Shown here in pieces: positions 38,301 to 46,689 of a DNA stretch of 64,000 nucleotides (position 1 is its first letter; each line of letters opens with the position of its first letter). The stretch is from assembly GCF_042427585.1 (NCBI RefSeq), contig NZ_JBHMFC010000013.1, positions 1 through 64,000 of the forward strand. The letters are read 5' to 3'. The translations under genes were made by a program, and so were the position numbers. The notes below the pieces were generated by a model. The model did no database searches and had not been told where the DNA came from. It saw nothing but the letters and a program-made list of their open reading frames with translations. Source of the DNA: Pseudalgibacter ostreae (GTDB lineage Bacteria; Bacteroidota; Bacteroidia; Flavobacteriales; Flavobacteriaceae).

Positions 38301-38764
38301 TTTAATACGGAGTTTTGATTATTACCCACCGTCACCCCTCTGGAAATGCTTCCAGAAGTTGTTAATCCATCAAAAGGAATCGTGTTTTTTGAAATATTAG
38401 GTTGTGATAACTTATATAAATTTTGAGTATTACTGGTGTTATCTACAATAATAGTCTCGTCTAATTGCTGATAGGTTTTTGTAAGAAAATCTGGAAAACG
38501 CAAATAATGGATAAGAATAGAATCACTTGCCACGTTTTTTTTAAAAGTTAAGATGGCTTTTGAGAAATCGATAGTATAAAGTGTTGTGTCTACTACAGAT
38601 TGGTCTTTTCTTTGTATCTTAAAAAAACTAGAATTAATACTCACATTTTCAACAAAAATAGTGTCTTTTAAGGCAACTTTCTTAATCCTATAGTTGGATG
38701 TGTGCTTTTGGGCCATTGCCGAAAAACAAATAAAACTTATAAGAATAGAAAAAAAGTACTTCAT
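35345..38764 (-). CDS. giant outer-membrane beta-barrel protein, uncharacterised Bacteroidota family
   Basis: The start is placed at the ATG at 38762-38764, which begins a signal peptide (MKYFFSILISFICFSAMAQ); an in-frame ATG 20 codons earlier would precede it with non-signal residues. This leaves 1139 residues. The N-terminal third has beta-domain motifs such as GSISRGVTVGNNQNSVLNSE and LDEFDQVFIELFSDKWSVRA, reminiscent of SprA-like surface proteins of this phylum. From about 550 onward, alternating aromatic strands suggest a large barrel that ends in GTVQLKAYF. Function unknown. No partner gene is evident. Confidence 0.78.
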   Translation of the reverse strand: MKYFFSILISFICFSAMAQKHTSNYRIKKVALKDTIFVENVSINSSFFKIQRKDQSVVDTTLYTIDFSKAILTFKKNVASDSILIHYLRFPDFLTKTYQQLDETIIVDNTSNTQNLYKLSQPNISKNTIPFDGLTTSGSISRGVTVGNNQNSVLNSELDLQITGKLNDRVSLRASIQDANIPLQESGYSQRLDEFDQVFIELFSDKWSVRAGDIDLENKASYFAGFSKRVQGLSINTQFGAEDAQTNLFAAGALVRGQFTTSQFTAQEGNQGPYKLQGPNGELFVLIVSGSETVYVNGVAVQRGEDKDYSIDYNAGELIFNPTYPITSEMRITVDYQFSERNYSRLVAFGGGQFESEKFNMGISVYSENDSKNQPLQQNLSEEQVQILANAGDDKALMMAPSAVQDSYSENRILYKKEIIGGGEVFVFSNNPEDELYRVSFTQVGLNEGDYNLSSVNAINNIYEYAGVGLGRYLPITQLVAPTKLQIAVLNGSYRPTEKTHIDFEIAGSKNDLNLFSNKDQEDNDGFATKLKIEQTWIKNDSLWNLDAFVDGDFIQNNFKTIERLYRAEFSRDWNLEQSVEDQNANLGNQLLAQTGVRLYHHKKGSATYQLEYLDYSKSFTGKRHVSSINLLLDKFNILSHSSFLSATSRVNTSRFLRSYNNVIYNMKKSWVGAKFAMEDNEQKNADTQMLTPLSQKYKSYEVFTGIGDSTRVFAELGFKHRVNDSIRDNRLQRVNSSNTFYLDSRIIQNNHTNLSFYVNYRTLKSTDTDVEKEHSINSRLQFRQKFLKQMIQWNTVFETNSGTLPQQDFTYVEVEPGQGNYTWIDYNNNTIQELEEFEIALFQDQGKYIRVLLPNRVFIKTHQNRLSQTLTINPAQWSVSENQAEKLWSHFYNQTSYLVDRKTKREGSAFNINPFENDIQNQLGLQLSFKNVLFFNRGRQHYTASYTTLTNRTRHILSIGFIENNLKSHQLNFNHKFEESWLVTLESALNSNESISENFSSKNYNFDETRFHPKLSYLLNDNTRFDVFYQYTTKDNTIGSLEKLRQQKYGASFSLANTQNSAITGEVNFFSNTFHGNSNTPVGYQMLEGLQPGKNFTWSLLAQKKLTTFLDLNMSYFGRKTETSRTIHTGTVQLKAYF

Positions 38765-39016
38765 TAGAGTCTTAAACTGTAAATAGTTTAAAATATTTTG
38801 TTGATAGTTTTTGTTAAAACACACATAAAATAATAGTGTAAAAGTAAGGTATTATTTATTTTAGCTAAAGTTTTAATAAAACAAGCGTATAACTGGATCT
38901 ATTTCGTGTTTCCTACACAAAATCATTTAAAATATGTAACTCTGGAATTATAAAAAAATTTCAAGAAACGAAATAACAAAACGCTACCAATTTAAAAATC
39001 AATTTATATAAAAAAA

Positions 39017-39787
39017 ATGAAAATTATATCATACAATGTGAATGGCATACGTGCGGCTATTAATAAAGGATTTTTAGACTGGTTAAAAAGTGCCAATCCA
39101 GACATTATCTGTTTACAAGAAATAAAAGCTTTAAAAGAACAGTTGGATTTAAATCTTTTCGAGGAAGCCGGCTATAAATACCACTATTGGTTTAGTGCCC
39201 AAAAAAAAGGCTATAGTGGTGTTGCCATTTTAAGCAAAATAGAACCTAAATATGTAGAATATGGCACAGGAATTGCATCTATGGATTTTGAAGGCAGAAA
39301 TCTGCGTGCCGATTTCGATGGCTTTTCTGTAATGAGCTTATATTTACCATCGGGAACGAACGACTTGCGGCTAGATCATAAATTGGAGTACATGGATATG
39401 TTTCAAGATTATATAAATACGCTTAAAAATGATATCCCCAACCTTATTATTTGTGGGGATTACAATATTTGCCACGAAGAAATAGATATTCATAACCCAA
39501 AAGGCTTAAGTAAAACCTCTGGGTTTTTACCTATAGAACGGGACTGGCTCGGCACTTTTATCGATAGCGGTTTTATTGATTCTTTTAGATATTTAAATGC
39601 TGAAAAACAACAATATAGCTGGTGGAGCTATCGTGCAAATGCACGTGCCAACAATAAGGGATGGCGATTAGATTATGCCATGGTGTCAAAGCCATTGCAA
39701 GATAAAATAAAAAGGGCCGTTATATTGCAAGATGCCGTACATAGCGACCATTGTCCTATTTTACTAGAACTTGATAAATTAGTATAG
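39017..39787 (+). CDS. xth: exodeoxyribonuclease III (AP endonuclease)
   Basis: The 256-residue protein acts in base-excision repair, cleaving at abasic sites and trimming 3' blocks. It starts with the ExoIII signature MKIISYNVNGIRAA, then DIICLQEIKA (metal Glu), the LYLPSG loop, CGDYNICHEEIDIHNPKG (catalytic Asp and Asn) and RLDYAMVS. It ends with VHSDHCPILLEL (Asp-His). Length and motifs match the Xth/ExoA family. It is followed 36 bp later by the OmpA-like gene. Confidence 0.96.
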   Translation: MKIISYNVNGIRAAINKGFLDWLKSANPDIICLQEIKALKEQLDLNLFEEAGYKYHYWFSAQKKGYSGVAILSKIEPKYVEYGTGIASMDFEGRNLRADFDGFSVMSLYLPSGTNDLRLDHKLEYMDMFQDYINTLKNDIPNLIICGDYNICHEEIDIHNPKGLSKTSGFLPIERDWLGTFIDSGFIDSFRYLNAEKQQYSWWSYRANARANNKGWRLDYAMVSKPLQDKIKRAVILQDAVHSDHCPILLELDKLV

Positions 39788-39823
39788 AACGAAAACAATA
39801 AATAACAACAGAATTCAAAAAAA

Positions 39824-40780
39824 ATGATTAAAAAACTCACATTCTCCGCTATGATGCTAATACTTGTAGCATCCTGTGTTTCTCCAAAAGTCTATAAAGA
39901 TTTAGAAAACAAATACATTGAATTAAAAGACGAAAACCGAAAAATTACTGATGAAAACAGAACGTTAGCAGATGCTAAAACAAAAATACAAAATGAATTA
40001 AACGCTCTCCAAAAGAAGTACGACGAAGCATTGGCCAATACAAACAAACTCCAGGGTGACTATGATGCTGCTTTAGCCAATTTAGAAAATTTAAAAGCAT
40101 CTTACAGTGCTTTAGAAAAAAACAGCTCCGCTTCTATCGCAGAAAACTCTAAAAAAAACAGAGAATTATTGGCACAATTAGAAGCTAAAGAACAAGCATT
40201 GGCCGCAGAAAATGCCCGCTTAGAGAATCTTAAAAAAGAACTGGAAGATAGGTCTAACCGTGTTGCAGAACTTGAGAGTGTTATTGCCTCAAAAGATGCC
40301 GCTATGACGGCCTTAAAAGACGCCATATCTAAAGCCTTAACCGATTTTGAGGGCAAAGGATTAACTGTTGAACAACGGGACGGCAAAGTATATGTTTCTA
40401 TGGAGAACAAGCTATTGTTTGGCTCTGGAAGTTGGGCAGTAGGATCGGAAGGACGTAGAGCGGTTGAGCAATTAGGCAGTGTACTTGGAGTGAATCCAGA
40501 TATCGCTGTTTTAATTGAAGGTCATACCGATAATGTTCCTTACCAAGGTAGCGGACAGTTAAGCGACAACTGGGACCTATCAACGAAACGCGCCACTGCC
40601 ATTGTTAACATCTTAAGAGAAAACTCTAATATAAGTCCAGAAAACTTAACGGCTGCAGGTCGTGGAGAATTCGCACCCATCGCATCCAATGAAACGGTTC
40701 AAGGCAAAGCAAAAAACAGACGTATCGAGGTTATTTTAACCCCTAAATTAGATGAACTTTCTAAGCTTTTAAACGAATAA
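39824..40780 (+). CDS. OmpA-family peptidoglycan-binding lipoprotein with coiled coil
   Basis: The 318-residue protein has a lipobox VASCVSP with Cys18. A long heptad-rich coiled coil at about 25-170 follows (many Lys/Glu/Leu, repeated LKDENRK-like units). The C-terminal OmpA domain (about 195-318) has LIEGHTDNVPYQG, NWDLSTKRATAIVN, AAGRGEFAPIA and KNRRIEV, the diaminopimelate-binding Asp and Arg regions. It probably tethers the outer membrane to peptidoglycan. A hairpin terminator follows. Confidence 0.93.
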   Translation: MIKKLTFSAMMLILVASCVSPKVYKDLENKYIELKDENRKITDENRTLADAKTKIQNELNALQKKYDEALANTNKLQGDYDAALANLENLKASYSALEKNSSASIAENSKKNRELLAQLEAKEQALAAENARLENLKKELEDRSNRVAELESVIASKDAAMTALKDAISKALTDFEGKGLTVEQRDGKVYVSMENKLLFGSGSWAVGSEGRRAVEQLGSVLGVNPDIAVLIEGHTDNVPYQGSGQLSDNWDLSTKRATAIVNILRENSNISPENLTAAGRGEFAPIASNETVQGKAKNRRIEVILTPKLDELSKLLNE

Positions 40781-40813
40781 AAACAGCTTGTTATAAAAGA
40801 ATCTAAAATTTAT

Positions 40814-40854
40814 TAAAAACCTTTCAAGGTCTAACGCACTCTGGAAGGTTTTTA
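40814..40854 (+). terminator. terminator-like hairpin after the OmpA-like gene
   Basis: TAAAAACCTT (40814-40823) pairs with AAGGTTTTTA (40845-40854) across a 21-nt loop; the right arm supplies the T-run. Confidence 0.65.
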
Positions 40855-40931
40855 CATTTATGCTTTAATTTAAAAAGTCTGCTAGTCTTAAAAAATGAAG
40901 CACCTATAATAAACGGTTTTTTTTATTTAGC

Positions 40932-40959
40932 AAAAAGCCATATAATTTTAGGGCTTTTT
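40932..40959 (+). terminator. hairpin with T-run just upstream of the aldo/keto reductase
   Basis: AAAAAGCC (40932-40939) pairs with GGCTTTTT (40952-40959), loop 12 nt. It ends 16 bp before the next ATG. It could be a second terminator or a leader structure of the reductase gene. Confidence 0.5.
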
Positions 40960-40975
40960 AAACACATACACACAT

Positions 40976-42016
40976 ATGATATATACGACCTTACCCAATA
41001 CGGATATAAAAATTAGTAAAATATGTTTAGGTTCTATGACTTGGGGCAACCAGAACACTGAGCAAGAAGGCCATGCCCAGTTGGACTATGCCCTTGATCA
41101 AGGTGTTAATTTTATAGATACTGCCGAAATGTATCCCGTACCTGCAAGTCCGGAAACACAAGGTAAAACCAGCAATATAATAGGTACTTGGCTACATAAA
41201 ACAAAAAACAGAGATAAGGTTGTTGTGGCCAGCAAAATTATTGGCCGTTCTAGTGATTACACCGCACATATTAGAAAAACAGGACTTAACGCTGCCTCTG
41301 TAAGCGAAGCCGTTGACAAAGAATTGAAGCGCTTACAAACCGATTATATTGATTTATACCAAATACATTGGCCAGAACGCGAAACCAACACGTTTGGGAT
41401 CCGAGATTACAAACACGATCCAAACGATAAATGGACCGATAACTTTAACGAGGTGCTACATGCTTTGGAATCTCAGATACAGGCTGGAAAAATAAGACAC
41501 ATTGGGCTGTCCAATGAGAAGGCATGGGGCGCTATGCGTTTTATAGAAGAGTCTAATAAAAATGCCTTACCTAGAATGGCAACCATACAAAATGCTTACT
41601 CCTTAATAAATAGGATTTTTGAAGGTGACATGGCAGAAATTTCCATAAGAGAAAACATAGGCTTACTGGCCTATTCTCCTATGGCGTTTGGTGTGCTTTC
41701 TGGAAAGTATATCCGTGGCACAGCTGCTGATAATGCACGCCTTAATTTATTTTCAAGGTTTGTACGGTACAGTAGCAAACAAGCTACCGAGGCCACAAAA
41801 CAGTATTTAAAAATTGCTGAACAACATAATATGGCGTTGGCCCAAATGGCATTGGCTTTTGTAAATCAACAAGCTTTTGTAACCAGCACCATTATTGGAG
41901 CAACAAACTTAGAGCAATTAAAAGAAAACATAGATAGCATTCACATAACTTTAGGTGATGATGTTTTGGAACAAATTAATCAAGTACATGCTGCAATACC
42001 TAATCCAGCACCTTAG
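40976..42016 (+). CDS. aldo/keto reductase (Tas-like)
   Basis: The 346-residue TIM-barrel NADPH oxidoreductase has the catalytic Asp and Tyr in NFIDTAEMYPVP, Lys in VVVASKIIGR and His in LYQIHWPERE. The cofactor-binding segment near the end is TSTIIGATNLEQLKENID. The insert and start (YTTLPNTDIKISKICLGSMT) resemble E. coli Tas. No signal peptide. The physiological substrate is unknown. It appears monocistronic. Confidence 0.93.
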   Translation: MIYTTLPNTDIKISKICLGSMTWGNQNTEQEGHAQLDYALDQGVNFIDTAEMYPVPASPETQGKTSNIIGTWLHKTKNRDKVVVASKIIGRSSDYTAHIRKTGLNAASVSEAVDKELKRLQTDYIDLYQIHWPERETNTFGIRDYKHDPNDKWTDNFNEVLHALESQIQAGKIRHIGLSNEKAWGAMRFIEESNKNALPRMATIQNAYSLINRIFEGDMAEISIRENIGLLAYSPMAFGVLSGKYIRGTAADNARLNLFSRFVRYSSKQATEATKQYLKIAEQHNMALAQMALAFVNQQAFVTSTIIGATNLEQLKENIDSIHITLGDDVLEQINQVHAAIPNPAP

Positions 42017-42088
42017 TTTACACCCCTGTTTAATATAGAGTTACTCCTGTGAACATGTTTATTATTGAATAAAAAATAACAGCTAACT

Positions 42089-42133
42089 ATCAAGCATAAG
42101 CGTCTTGTCCTAAAGGCGCTTAAAGCTTGATTT
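42089..42133 (+). terminator. imperfect hairpin after the aldo/keto reductase
   Basis: ATCAAGC (42089-42095) plus AAGCG (42098-42102) pair with CGCTT (42117-42121) plus GCTTGAT (42125-42131), with a small internal loop, followed by TT. The T-run is short, so termination is plausible but not certain. Confidence 0.5.
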
Positions 42134-42253
42134 CAACAAAAACAGCTTTAAAACTACTAGGTCAAACTTATCGTAACACTGGAATTGTTTTTTTTAATCC
42201 AACGGAGTAAACCACAGTTACAAGCGTGTTCTAGAGCCTTATATTAGTGATGT

Positions 42254-42823
42254 TTAACGGTTCATACCTTTTGCAACCGTTTCCAATTCTGCATACCACT
42301 CTTCACCAAATTTCCGAATTAATGCTTCTTTTACAAATTTATAAATAGGCACCTGAAGTTCTCTACCAAGGGTACAGGCATCATCGCAAATATCCCATTT
42401 CTCATAATTCACGCCAACAAACTCAGAGTATTCTTGAATTCTAACAGGATATAAATGGCATGAAACTGGTTTTTTCCATGCAATTTCACCTTGATTATAA
42501 GCTTCTTCTATCCCACAAAGCGCCGTTTTCTTATCATCAAAAATAACAAAAGCACAGTCTGCGCCGTTAATAAGAGGTGTTTCGAAATCGCCATAATCAT
42601 TGGTCGTATAAAGTCCTTGTTTCTCTATAGCTTCGATGCCCTCTTTTCGCAAAAAGGGTTTCACCTTGGGGTAAATAGCTTCCAAAATCTCAATTTCATT
42701 TTTATCAATTGGAGCCCCTGCATCCCCATCAATACAACATGCGCCTTTGCATGCAGACAGGTTACACAAAAAGTCTTTTTCGATAATATCTTCAGATACA
42801 ATGGTTTTTCCTATTTGAAACAT
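42254..42823 (-). CDS. DUF3109 family cysteine-rich protein
   Basis: The 189-residue cytosolic protein has a rich cysteine set: Cys20, Cys25, Cys29 and Cys30 in LCNLSACKGACCIDGD, then ADCAFVIF, ALCGIEEA, VSCHLYPVRI and WDICDDACTLG. The pattern resembles YkgJ/DUF3109 proteins, thought to hold zinc or an iron-sulfur cluster. No enzymatic role is established. It is convergent with the aldo/keto reductase and divergent from marC. Confidence 0.85.
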   Translation of the reverse strand: MFQIGKTIVSEDIIEKDFLCNLSACKGACCIDGDAGAPIDKNEIEILEAIYPKVKPFLRKEGIEAIEKQGLYTTNDYGDFETPLINGADCAFVIFDDKKTALCGIEEAYNQGEIAWKKPVSCHLYPVRIQEYSEFVGVNYEKWDICDDACTLGRELQVPIYKFVKEALIRKFGEEWYAELETVAKGMNR

Positions 42824-43021
42824 AAAATGTGGTAAAGTGCCAGATACGTTGTTCTAATAAAAAGAACGCATTAAAATCGGCTTTGTTAGAATTTGCAAAA
42901 ATAGTTAAACTTTATGTTTTAAATGTAATATTATATAAGCAAAAGAAAAACTAGCCATCATTGGTTATTTTGTTTTAAATTTAATACCGAACTTTGTAGT
43001 AACTTTTAGTCCGCCATTAAC

Positions 43022-43603
43022 ATGAAATTTAATTTTAAAGAAATCTTTACCGTTTTCATGGTGTTATTTGCCGTGATAGATATTGTTGGAAACATTCCTA
43101 TTGTTATAGATTTAAGAAAAAAAGTAGGCCAAATTGAAAGTGGAAAAGCGTCTATTATTTCAGGCATCATCTTGATACTTTTCTTGTTTTTGGGAAATAG
43201 CATCTTAAAGCTTATTGGTATAGATGTAAGCTCTTTTGCTGTTGCAGGCTCTTTAATTTTGTTTTTTATTGCTTTGGAAATGATTTTAGGGATTACCCTT
43301 TATAAACAAGAAGAACAAACGGCCCAAACCGCTTCTGTGTTCCCTTTGGCTTTTCCTTTAATAGCAGGTCCAGGAAGCTTAACGACATTACTTGCTTTGC
43401 GAGCAGAGTTTAAAGTGGAAAACATTATTGTTGCTATTATTCTAAACGTTATCCTTATTTTTGTAGTATTAAAAACCTCTTCGAAAATCGAACGTTTTTT
43501 AGGCCCGAACGGTATTAGCATTATCCGAAAAGTTTTTGGTGTTATATTACTCGCTATAGCAGTAAAGCTATTCACCCATAATATTAAAGATTTATTTATT
43601 TGA
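43022..43603 (+). CDS. MarC-family integral membrane protein
   Basis: The 193-residue protein has six hydrophobic helices and the MarC/NAAT hallmarks FAVIDIVGNIPI near the N-terminus and FPLAFPLIAGPGSLTTLLAL in the middle. Family members are inner-membrane proteins of uncertain transport function; a few archaeal relatives carry neutral amino acids. It is followed 28 bp later by the 67-residue membrane protein on the same strand. Confidence 0.92.
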   Translation: MKFNFKEIFTVFMVLFAVIDIVGNIPIVIDLRKKVGQIESGKASIISGIILILFLFLGNSILKLIGIDVSSFAVAGSLILFFIALEMILGITLYKQEEQTAQTASVFPLAFPLIAGPGSLTTLLALRAEFKVENIIVAIILNVILIFVVLKTSSKIERFLGPNGISIIRKVFGVILLAIAVKLFTHNIKDLFI

Positions 43604-43631
43604 AACCTCTAATTTTTACAACTAAATCCTC

Positions 43632-43835
43632 ATGAAAATAGTATCCTTTGTATTTATAGCCATTGCTATAGCTCTAATCGCTTTTAATAGTACAAATATA
43701 GATCCTAACGCTCTTTTTACTGGAGACAGTATGATTGCTTTTATTACTATAGTAGCGTCCCTTTGTGTTATTTTGATGATGTTAATTTTAATAATCTCGA
43801 AACGTATTGAGCAAAAAACAAAACAAAGACCATGA
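43632..43835 (+). CDS. small two-helix membrane protein, hypothetical
   Basis: The 67-residue protein has two membrane helices, at about 3-18 and 33-56, and a basic C-terminal tail. It overlaps the start of the flavoprotein gene by 4 bp (ATGA), a sign of translational coupling, and lies 28 bp after marC. Short size makes homology unreliable. Real by context. Confidence 0.7.
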   Translation: MKIVSFVFIAIAIALIAFNSTNIDPNALFTGDSMIAFITIVASLCVILMMLILIISKRIEQKTKQRP

Positions 43836-44443
43836 TGTTTGATATTTTAATTATTGGAGGTGGTGCTGCAGGGATGTCTTGTGCTTTGGTTTTAGGTTCT
43901 GCCAAAGATAAGCCTTTTGCCAAAAATAAGCGTATTGGTATTATAACACATCAAAAGACATCGCACTTACAAACGGCTTTATTCAATAATGTACTAGGCT
44001 TAACGCCAGGCACAACAGGTGCTTCCGTTTTAAAAAGTGGCAAAGCACAATTAAAAGCACTATATCCGCACGTTGAGCAAGTTGAATATGAGAAAGTTCA
44101 AGAAGTTTTAGAACTAGAAGAGGGCTTTAAGGTGGTTACCAATAAAAATACATATAGCAGCAAATTGGTTGTAATCGCTGTAGGCTACACTAATCTACTA
44201 ACTATTAACGGACTAGAACCTTATATTGAACCACATCCCAAATCGCCAATAGATAAAGAACGGATTTGGCTTAAAAACCAAGATCACCTTATCAAGAACG
44301 GATTGTATGTTGCAGGCACATTAGCCGGTTGGCGCAGTCAATTTGCTATAGCATCGGGAAGCGGTGCGCATGTCGCTACCGATATCTTGACCTTATGGAA
44401 CAATGGCAAAGACACTAAAGTACACGATAAAATAGAGGTATAA
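43832..44443 (+). CDS. short FAD-dependent oxidoreductase (thioredoxin-reductase-like)
   Basis: The 203-residue protein has an N-terminal FAD-binding motif ILIIGGGAAGMSCALVLG and the C-terminal second FAD motif GLYVAGTLAGWRSQFAIASG, which align with thioredoxin reductases and pyridine nucleotide-disulfide oxidoreductases. It is about 100 residues shorter than those: the central NADPH domain and the CxxC redox pair are absent. It may be a flavin reductase-like or electron-transfer protein. Its start overlaps the previous gene by 4 bp. Confidence 0.82.
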   Translation: MMFDILIIGGGAAGMSCALVLGSAKDKPFAKNKRIGIITHQKTSHLQTALFNNVLGLTPGTTGASVLKSGKAQLKALYPHVEQVEYEKVQEVLELEEGFKVVTNKNTYSSKLVVIAVGYTNLLTINGLEPYIEPHPKSPIDKERIWLKNQDHLIKNGLYVAGTLAGWRSQFAIASGSGAHVATDILTLWNNGKDTKVHDKIEV

Positions 44444-44544
44444 CCGCTTTTAAAATTAAACATGAATGAGTTTAGGCTTTTTTTGATTTAATACGCATTA
44501 ATTTGACAGGATTCTATTAAGCCGAACTGCATAAAAATTTATTA

Positions 44545-46143
44545 TTAAAAATCTGTTTTTTCGCTAAGCTTAATAACTTCATCGATCATGATATCACTTT
44601 GATTTAAAATTTCTTCAAAAGCACCACTTCCAAAAAGCTGATCGCCAAGAGTTGCTTTTATATAGTGTTTTATAACATCGTGATACGCGACGAAAGTTAC
44701 TTGGGAATCTGCTCTTATATTCAAAAAGTCTTGAAACTCCAGAACCAATCGGTCATCTACTATAAAATCGTCTATAAACGCTTGTTTTGAAATGCCATCA
44801 TAGTTTGCACGGCCTCTTTCCAAGATTTCAAAAACAAAAAACCCGATAAAGCCCCGTCGAAGTAAATAGGACAAGGTTTCATTTTGTACACTGGTATCTA
44901 TAGGCACAAACACGTCTGGAATAATGCCTCCACCGCCGTATACAACTTTCCCTTTTGGGGTTGTAAATTTTAAGGAATCGGCTACTTCAATTTTATCAGG
45001 GTCTAAAAGCTCCCCACTTTCCAATCTATGAAAATAATCGTCAAAATAATCTTTATTGTCTCCATGCTGATAAGAGCGTTGAATAGATCTTCCTGTGGGT
45101 GTATAATAGCGAGATACGGTTAATCGCACGGCACTACCATCTCCCAAACCCATTTCGCGCTGTACCAATCCTTTCCCGTAAGACCTTCTGCCAATAATAG
45201 TCCCCTTGTCATTATCTTGAAGTGCTCCAGCTACAATTTCGCTCGCAGAAGCCGAATTCTCATTTATAAGCACAAATATGGCCCCATCTTCAAAATCCCC
45301 TTTACTAGTCGCGTAGCTTTTCTCAATATTGCCTCGCTTGTTCTTTGTAAACAAAATAAGCTTTTCATCTTCCAAAAACTCATCCACAATTTGTTCGGCT
45401 ATAGTTAAGAATCCGCCAGGGTTATCACGTAAATCTAACACTAATTCTGTAGCTCCTAGGTTAATTAAATTTCGTAGGCCTTCTTTAAACTCTCTATAAG
45501 AACTCTCGGCAAAACGATTTATCTTTATATAACCCAACTTATCGGTAAGCATATATGCTGCATCTACGCTCTTAATGGGGATGTGCGCACGCTTTACCGT
45601 AAACTCTAAAAGCTCTGGAGTTCCTTTTCTATAAATTTTCAGCTTAACTTGGGTATCAATAAGCCCTTTAAGTTTCTCTACAACCTGCTCATCGGCCAGG
45701 TTACTTCCTAAAAGCGAATCGTTGTCTGCCATAATAATCCTATCACCTCCTTTTATCCCCGCTTTGTCGCTCGGACCATTTTCAATGGCTCTAATAACGG
45801 CAATAGTATCTTTGTAGGTGTAAAAACTAACGCCAATGCCCACAAAATCACCTTTCATATTCTCTGCAACGCGCCCCATATCGGCTTGGGGGATATATAC
45901 CGAATGTGGATCTAAATTTTCCAATATGGCATTAACCGTAACATCTACGATATTATCGGTATTTACATCATCGACATACTCGTAGTTGATATAATCAATT
46001 AGCCTGTTTAATTTATCTTTATTACTATTTTTAGAGAACAATCTATCCGAAGCATCTGCAAAATTCAACTTGCTCCCAATAAATATGCCCATCGCCATAG
46101 CAACACCTATAATAAGTGGCAAATATTTTCTAAGGTTTTGCAT
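44545..46143 (-). CDS. S41 carboxyl-terminal processing protease
   Basis: The 532-residue protein has an N-terminal membrane anchor (about 7-25), a PDZ domain at about 90-175 (GIGVSFYTYKDTIAVIRAIE, GIKGGDRIIMADN) and the S41 catalytic core. The Ser-Lys dyad is Ser299 in NSASASEIVAG and Lys324 in RRSYGKGLVQ, 25 residues apart as in CtpA/Prc. It acts in the periplasm on C-termini. It overlaps the dCMP deaminase stop by one base (TAATG), so the two are coupled. Confidence 0.95.
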   Translation of the reverse strand: MQNLRKYLPLIIGVAMAMGIFIGSKLNFADASDRLFSKNSNKDKLNRLIDYINYEYVDDVNTDNIVDVTVNAILENLDPHSVYIPQADMGRVAENMKGDFVGIGVSFYTYKDTIAVIRAIENGPSDKAGIKGGDRIIMADNDSLLGSNLADEQVVEKLKGLIDTQVKLKIYRKGTPELLEFTVKRAHIPIKSVDAAYMLTDKLGYIKINRFAESSYREFKEGLRNLINLGATELVLDLRDNPGGFLTIAEQIVDEFLEDEKLILFTKNKRGNIEKSYATSKGDFEDGAIFVLINENSASASEIVAGALQDNDKGTIIGRRSYGKGLVQREMGLGDGSAVRLTVSRYYTPTGRSIQRSYQHGDNKDYFDDYFHRLESGELLDPDKIEVADSLKFTTPKGKVVYGGGGIIPDVFVPIDTSVQNETLSYLLRRGFIGFFVFEILERGRANYDGISKQAFIDDFIVDDRLVLEFQDFLNIRADSQVTFVAYHDVIKHYIKATLGDQLFGSGAFEEILNQSDIMIDEVIKLSEKTDF

Positions 46144-46574
46144 TAGGCTTTTAAATCTTCAATTAACTTTAATTCAATTCCAGCTTTTTCCAAGAAGCGA
46201 AGTCCAGAATCGTCCTTATATGCTTGATGATATACCACTTTTACAATTCCCGCTTGATGTATCAACTTACTACATTCTTTACAAGGAGACAGTGTAATAT
46301 ATAATGTAGCACCTTTACAAGACTGTGTAGAGGCCGCTACTTTCAATATCGCGTTAGCCTCGGCATGAAGCACGTACCACTTTGTGTAACCTGCCTCATC
46401 TTCACAAAAATTCTCAAACCCTGTGGGCGTACCATTATAGCCATCCGATATAATCATCCTATCTTTTACAATTACTGCACCTACTTGCTTGCGTTCGCAA
46501 TAAGATAGTTTTCCCCACTCTTCAGCAATTCTTAAATAAGCTTTATCGTATTTTAATTGTTTTTTATCTGGCAT
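46143..46574 (-). CDS. dCMP deaminase family protein (ComEB-like)
   Basis: The 143-residue zinc hydrolase of the cytidine/deoxycytidylate deaminase fold has HAEANAIL (zinc His and proton-shuttling Glu) and SPCKECSKLI (two zinc Cys). Length and the VGAVIVKDRMIISDGYNGTP segment match dCMP deaminases, which make dUMP for thymidylate. It is upstream of and coupled to the S41 protease gene, an unrelated but common arrangement in this group. Confidence 0.92.
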   Translation of the reverse strand: MPDKKQLKYDKAYLRIAEEWGKLSYCERKQVGAVIVKDRMIISDGYNGTPTGFENFCEDEAGYTKWYVLHAEANAILKVAASTQSCKGATLYITLSPCKECSKLIHQAGIVKVVYHQAYKDDSGLRFLEKAGIELKLIEDLKA

Positions 46575-46689
46575 TCGTATATATTATTCTTTTTGGGTGT
46601 TTAAAACAAGCTAAAATACAGGCCACAAACCATCGCTTCATGCGGGATGTAGAAGCCCCTAAGTTTAACCCATCTTTATGTCCCGTTGT

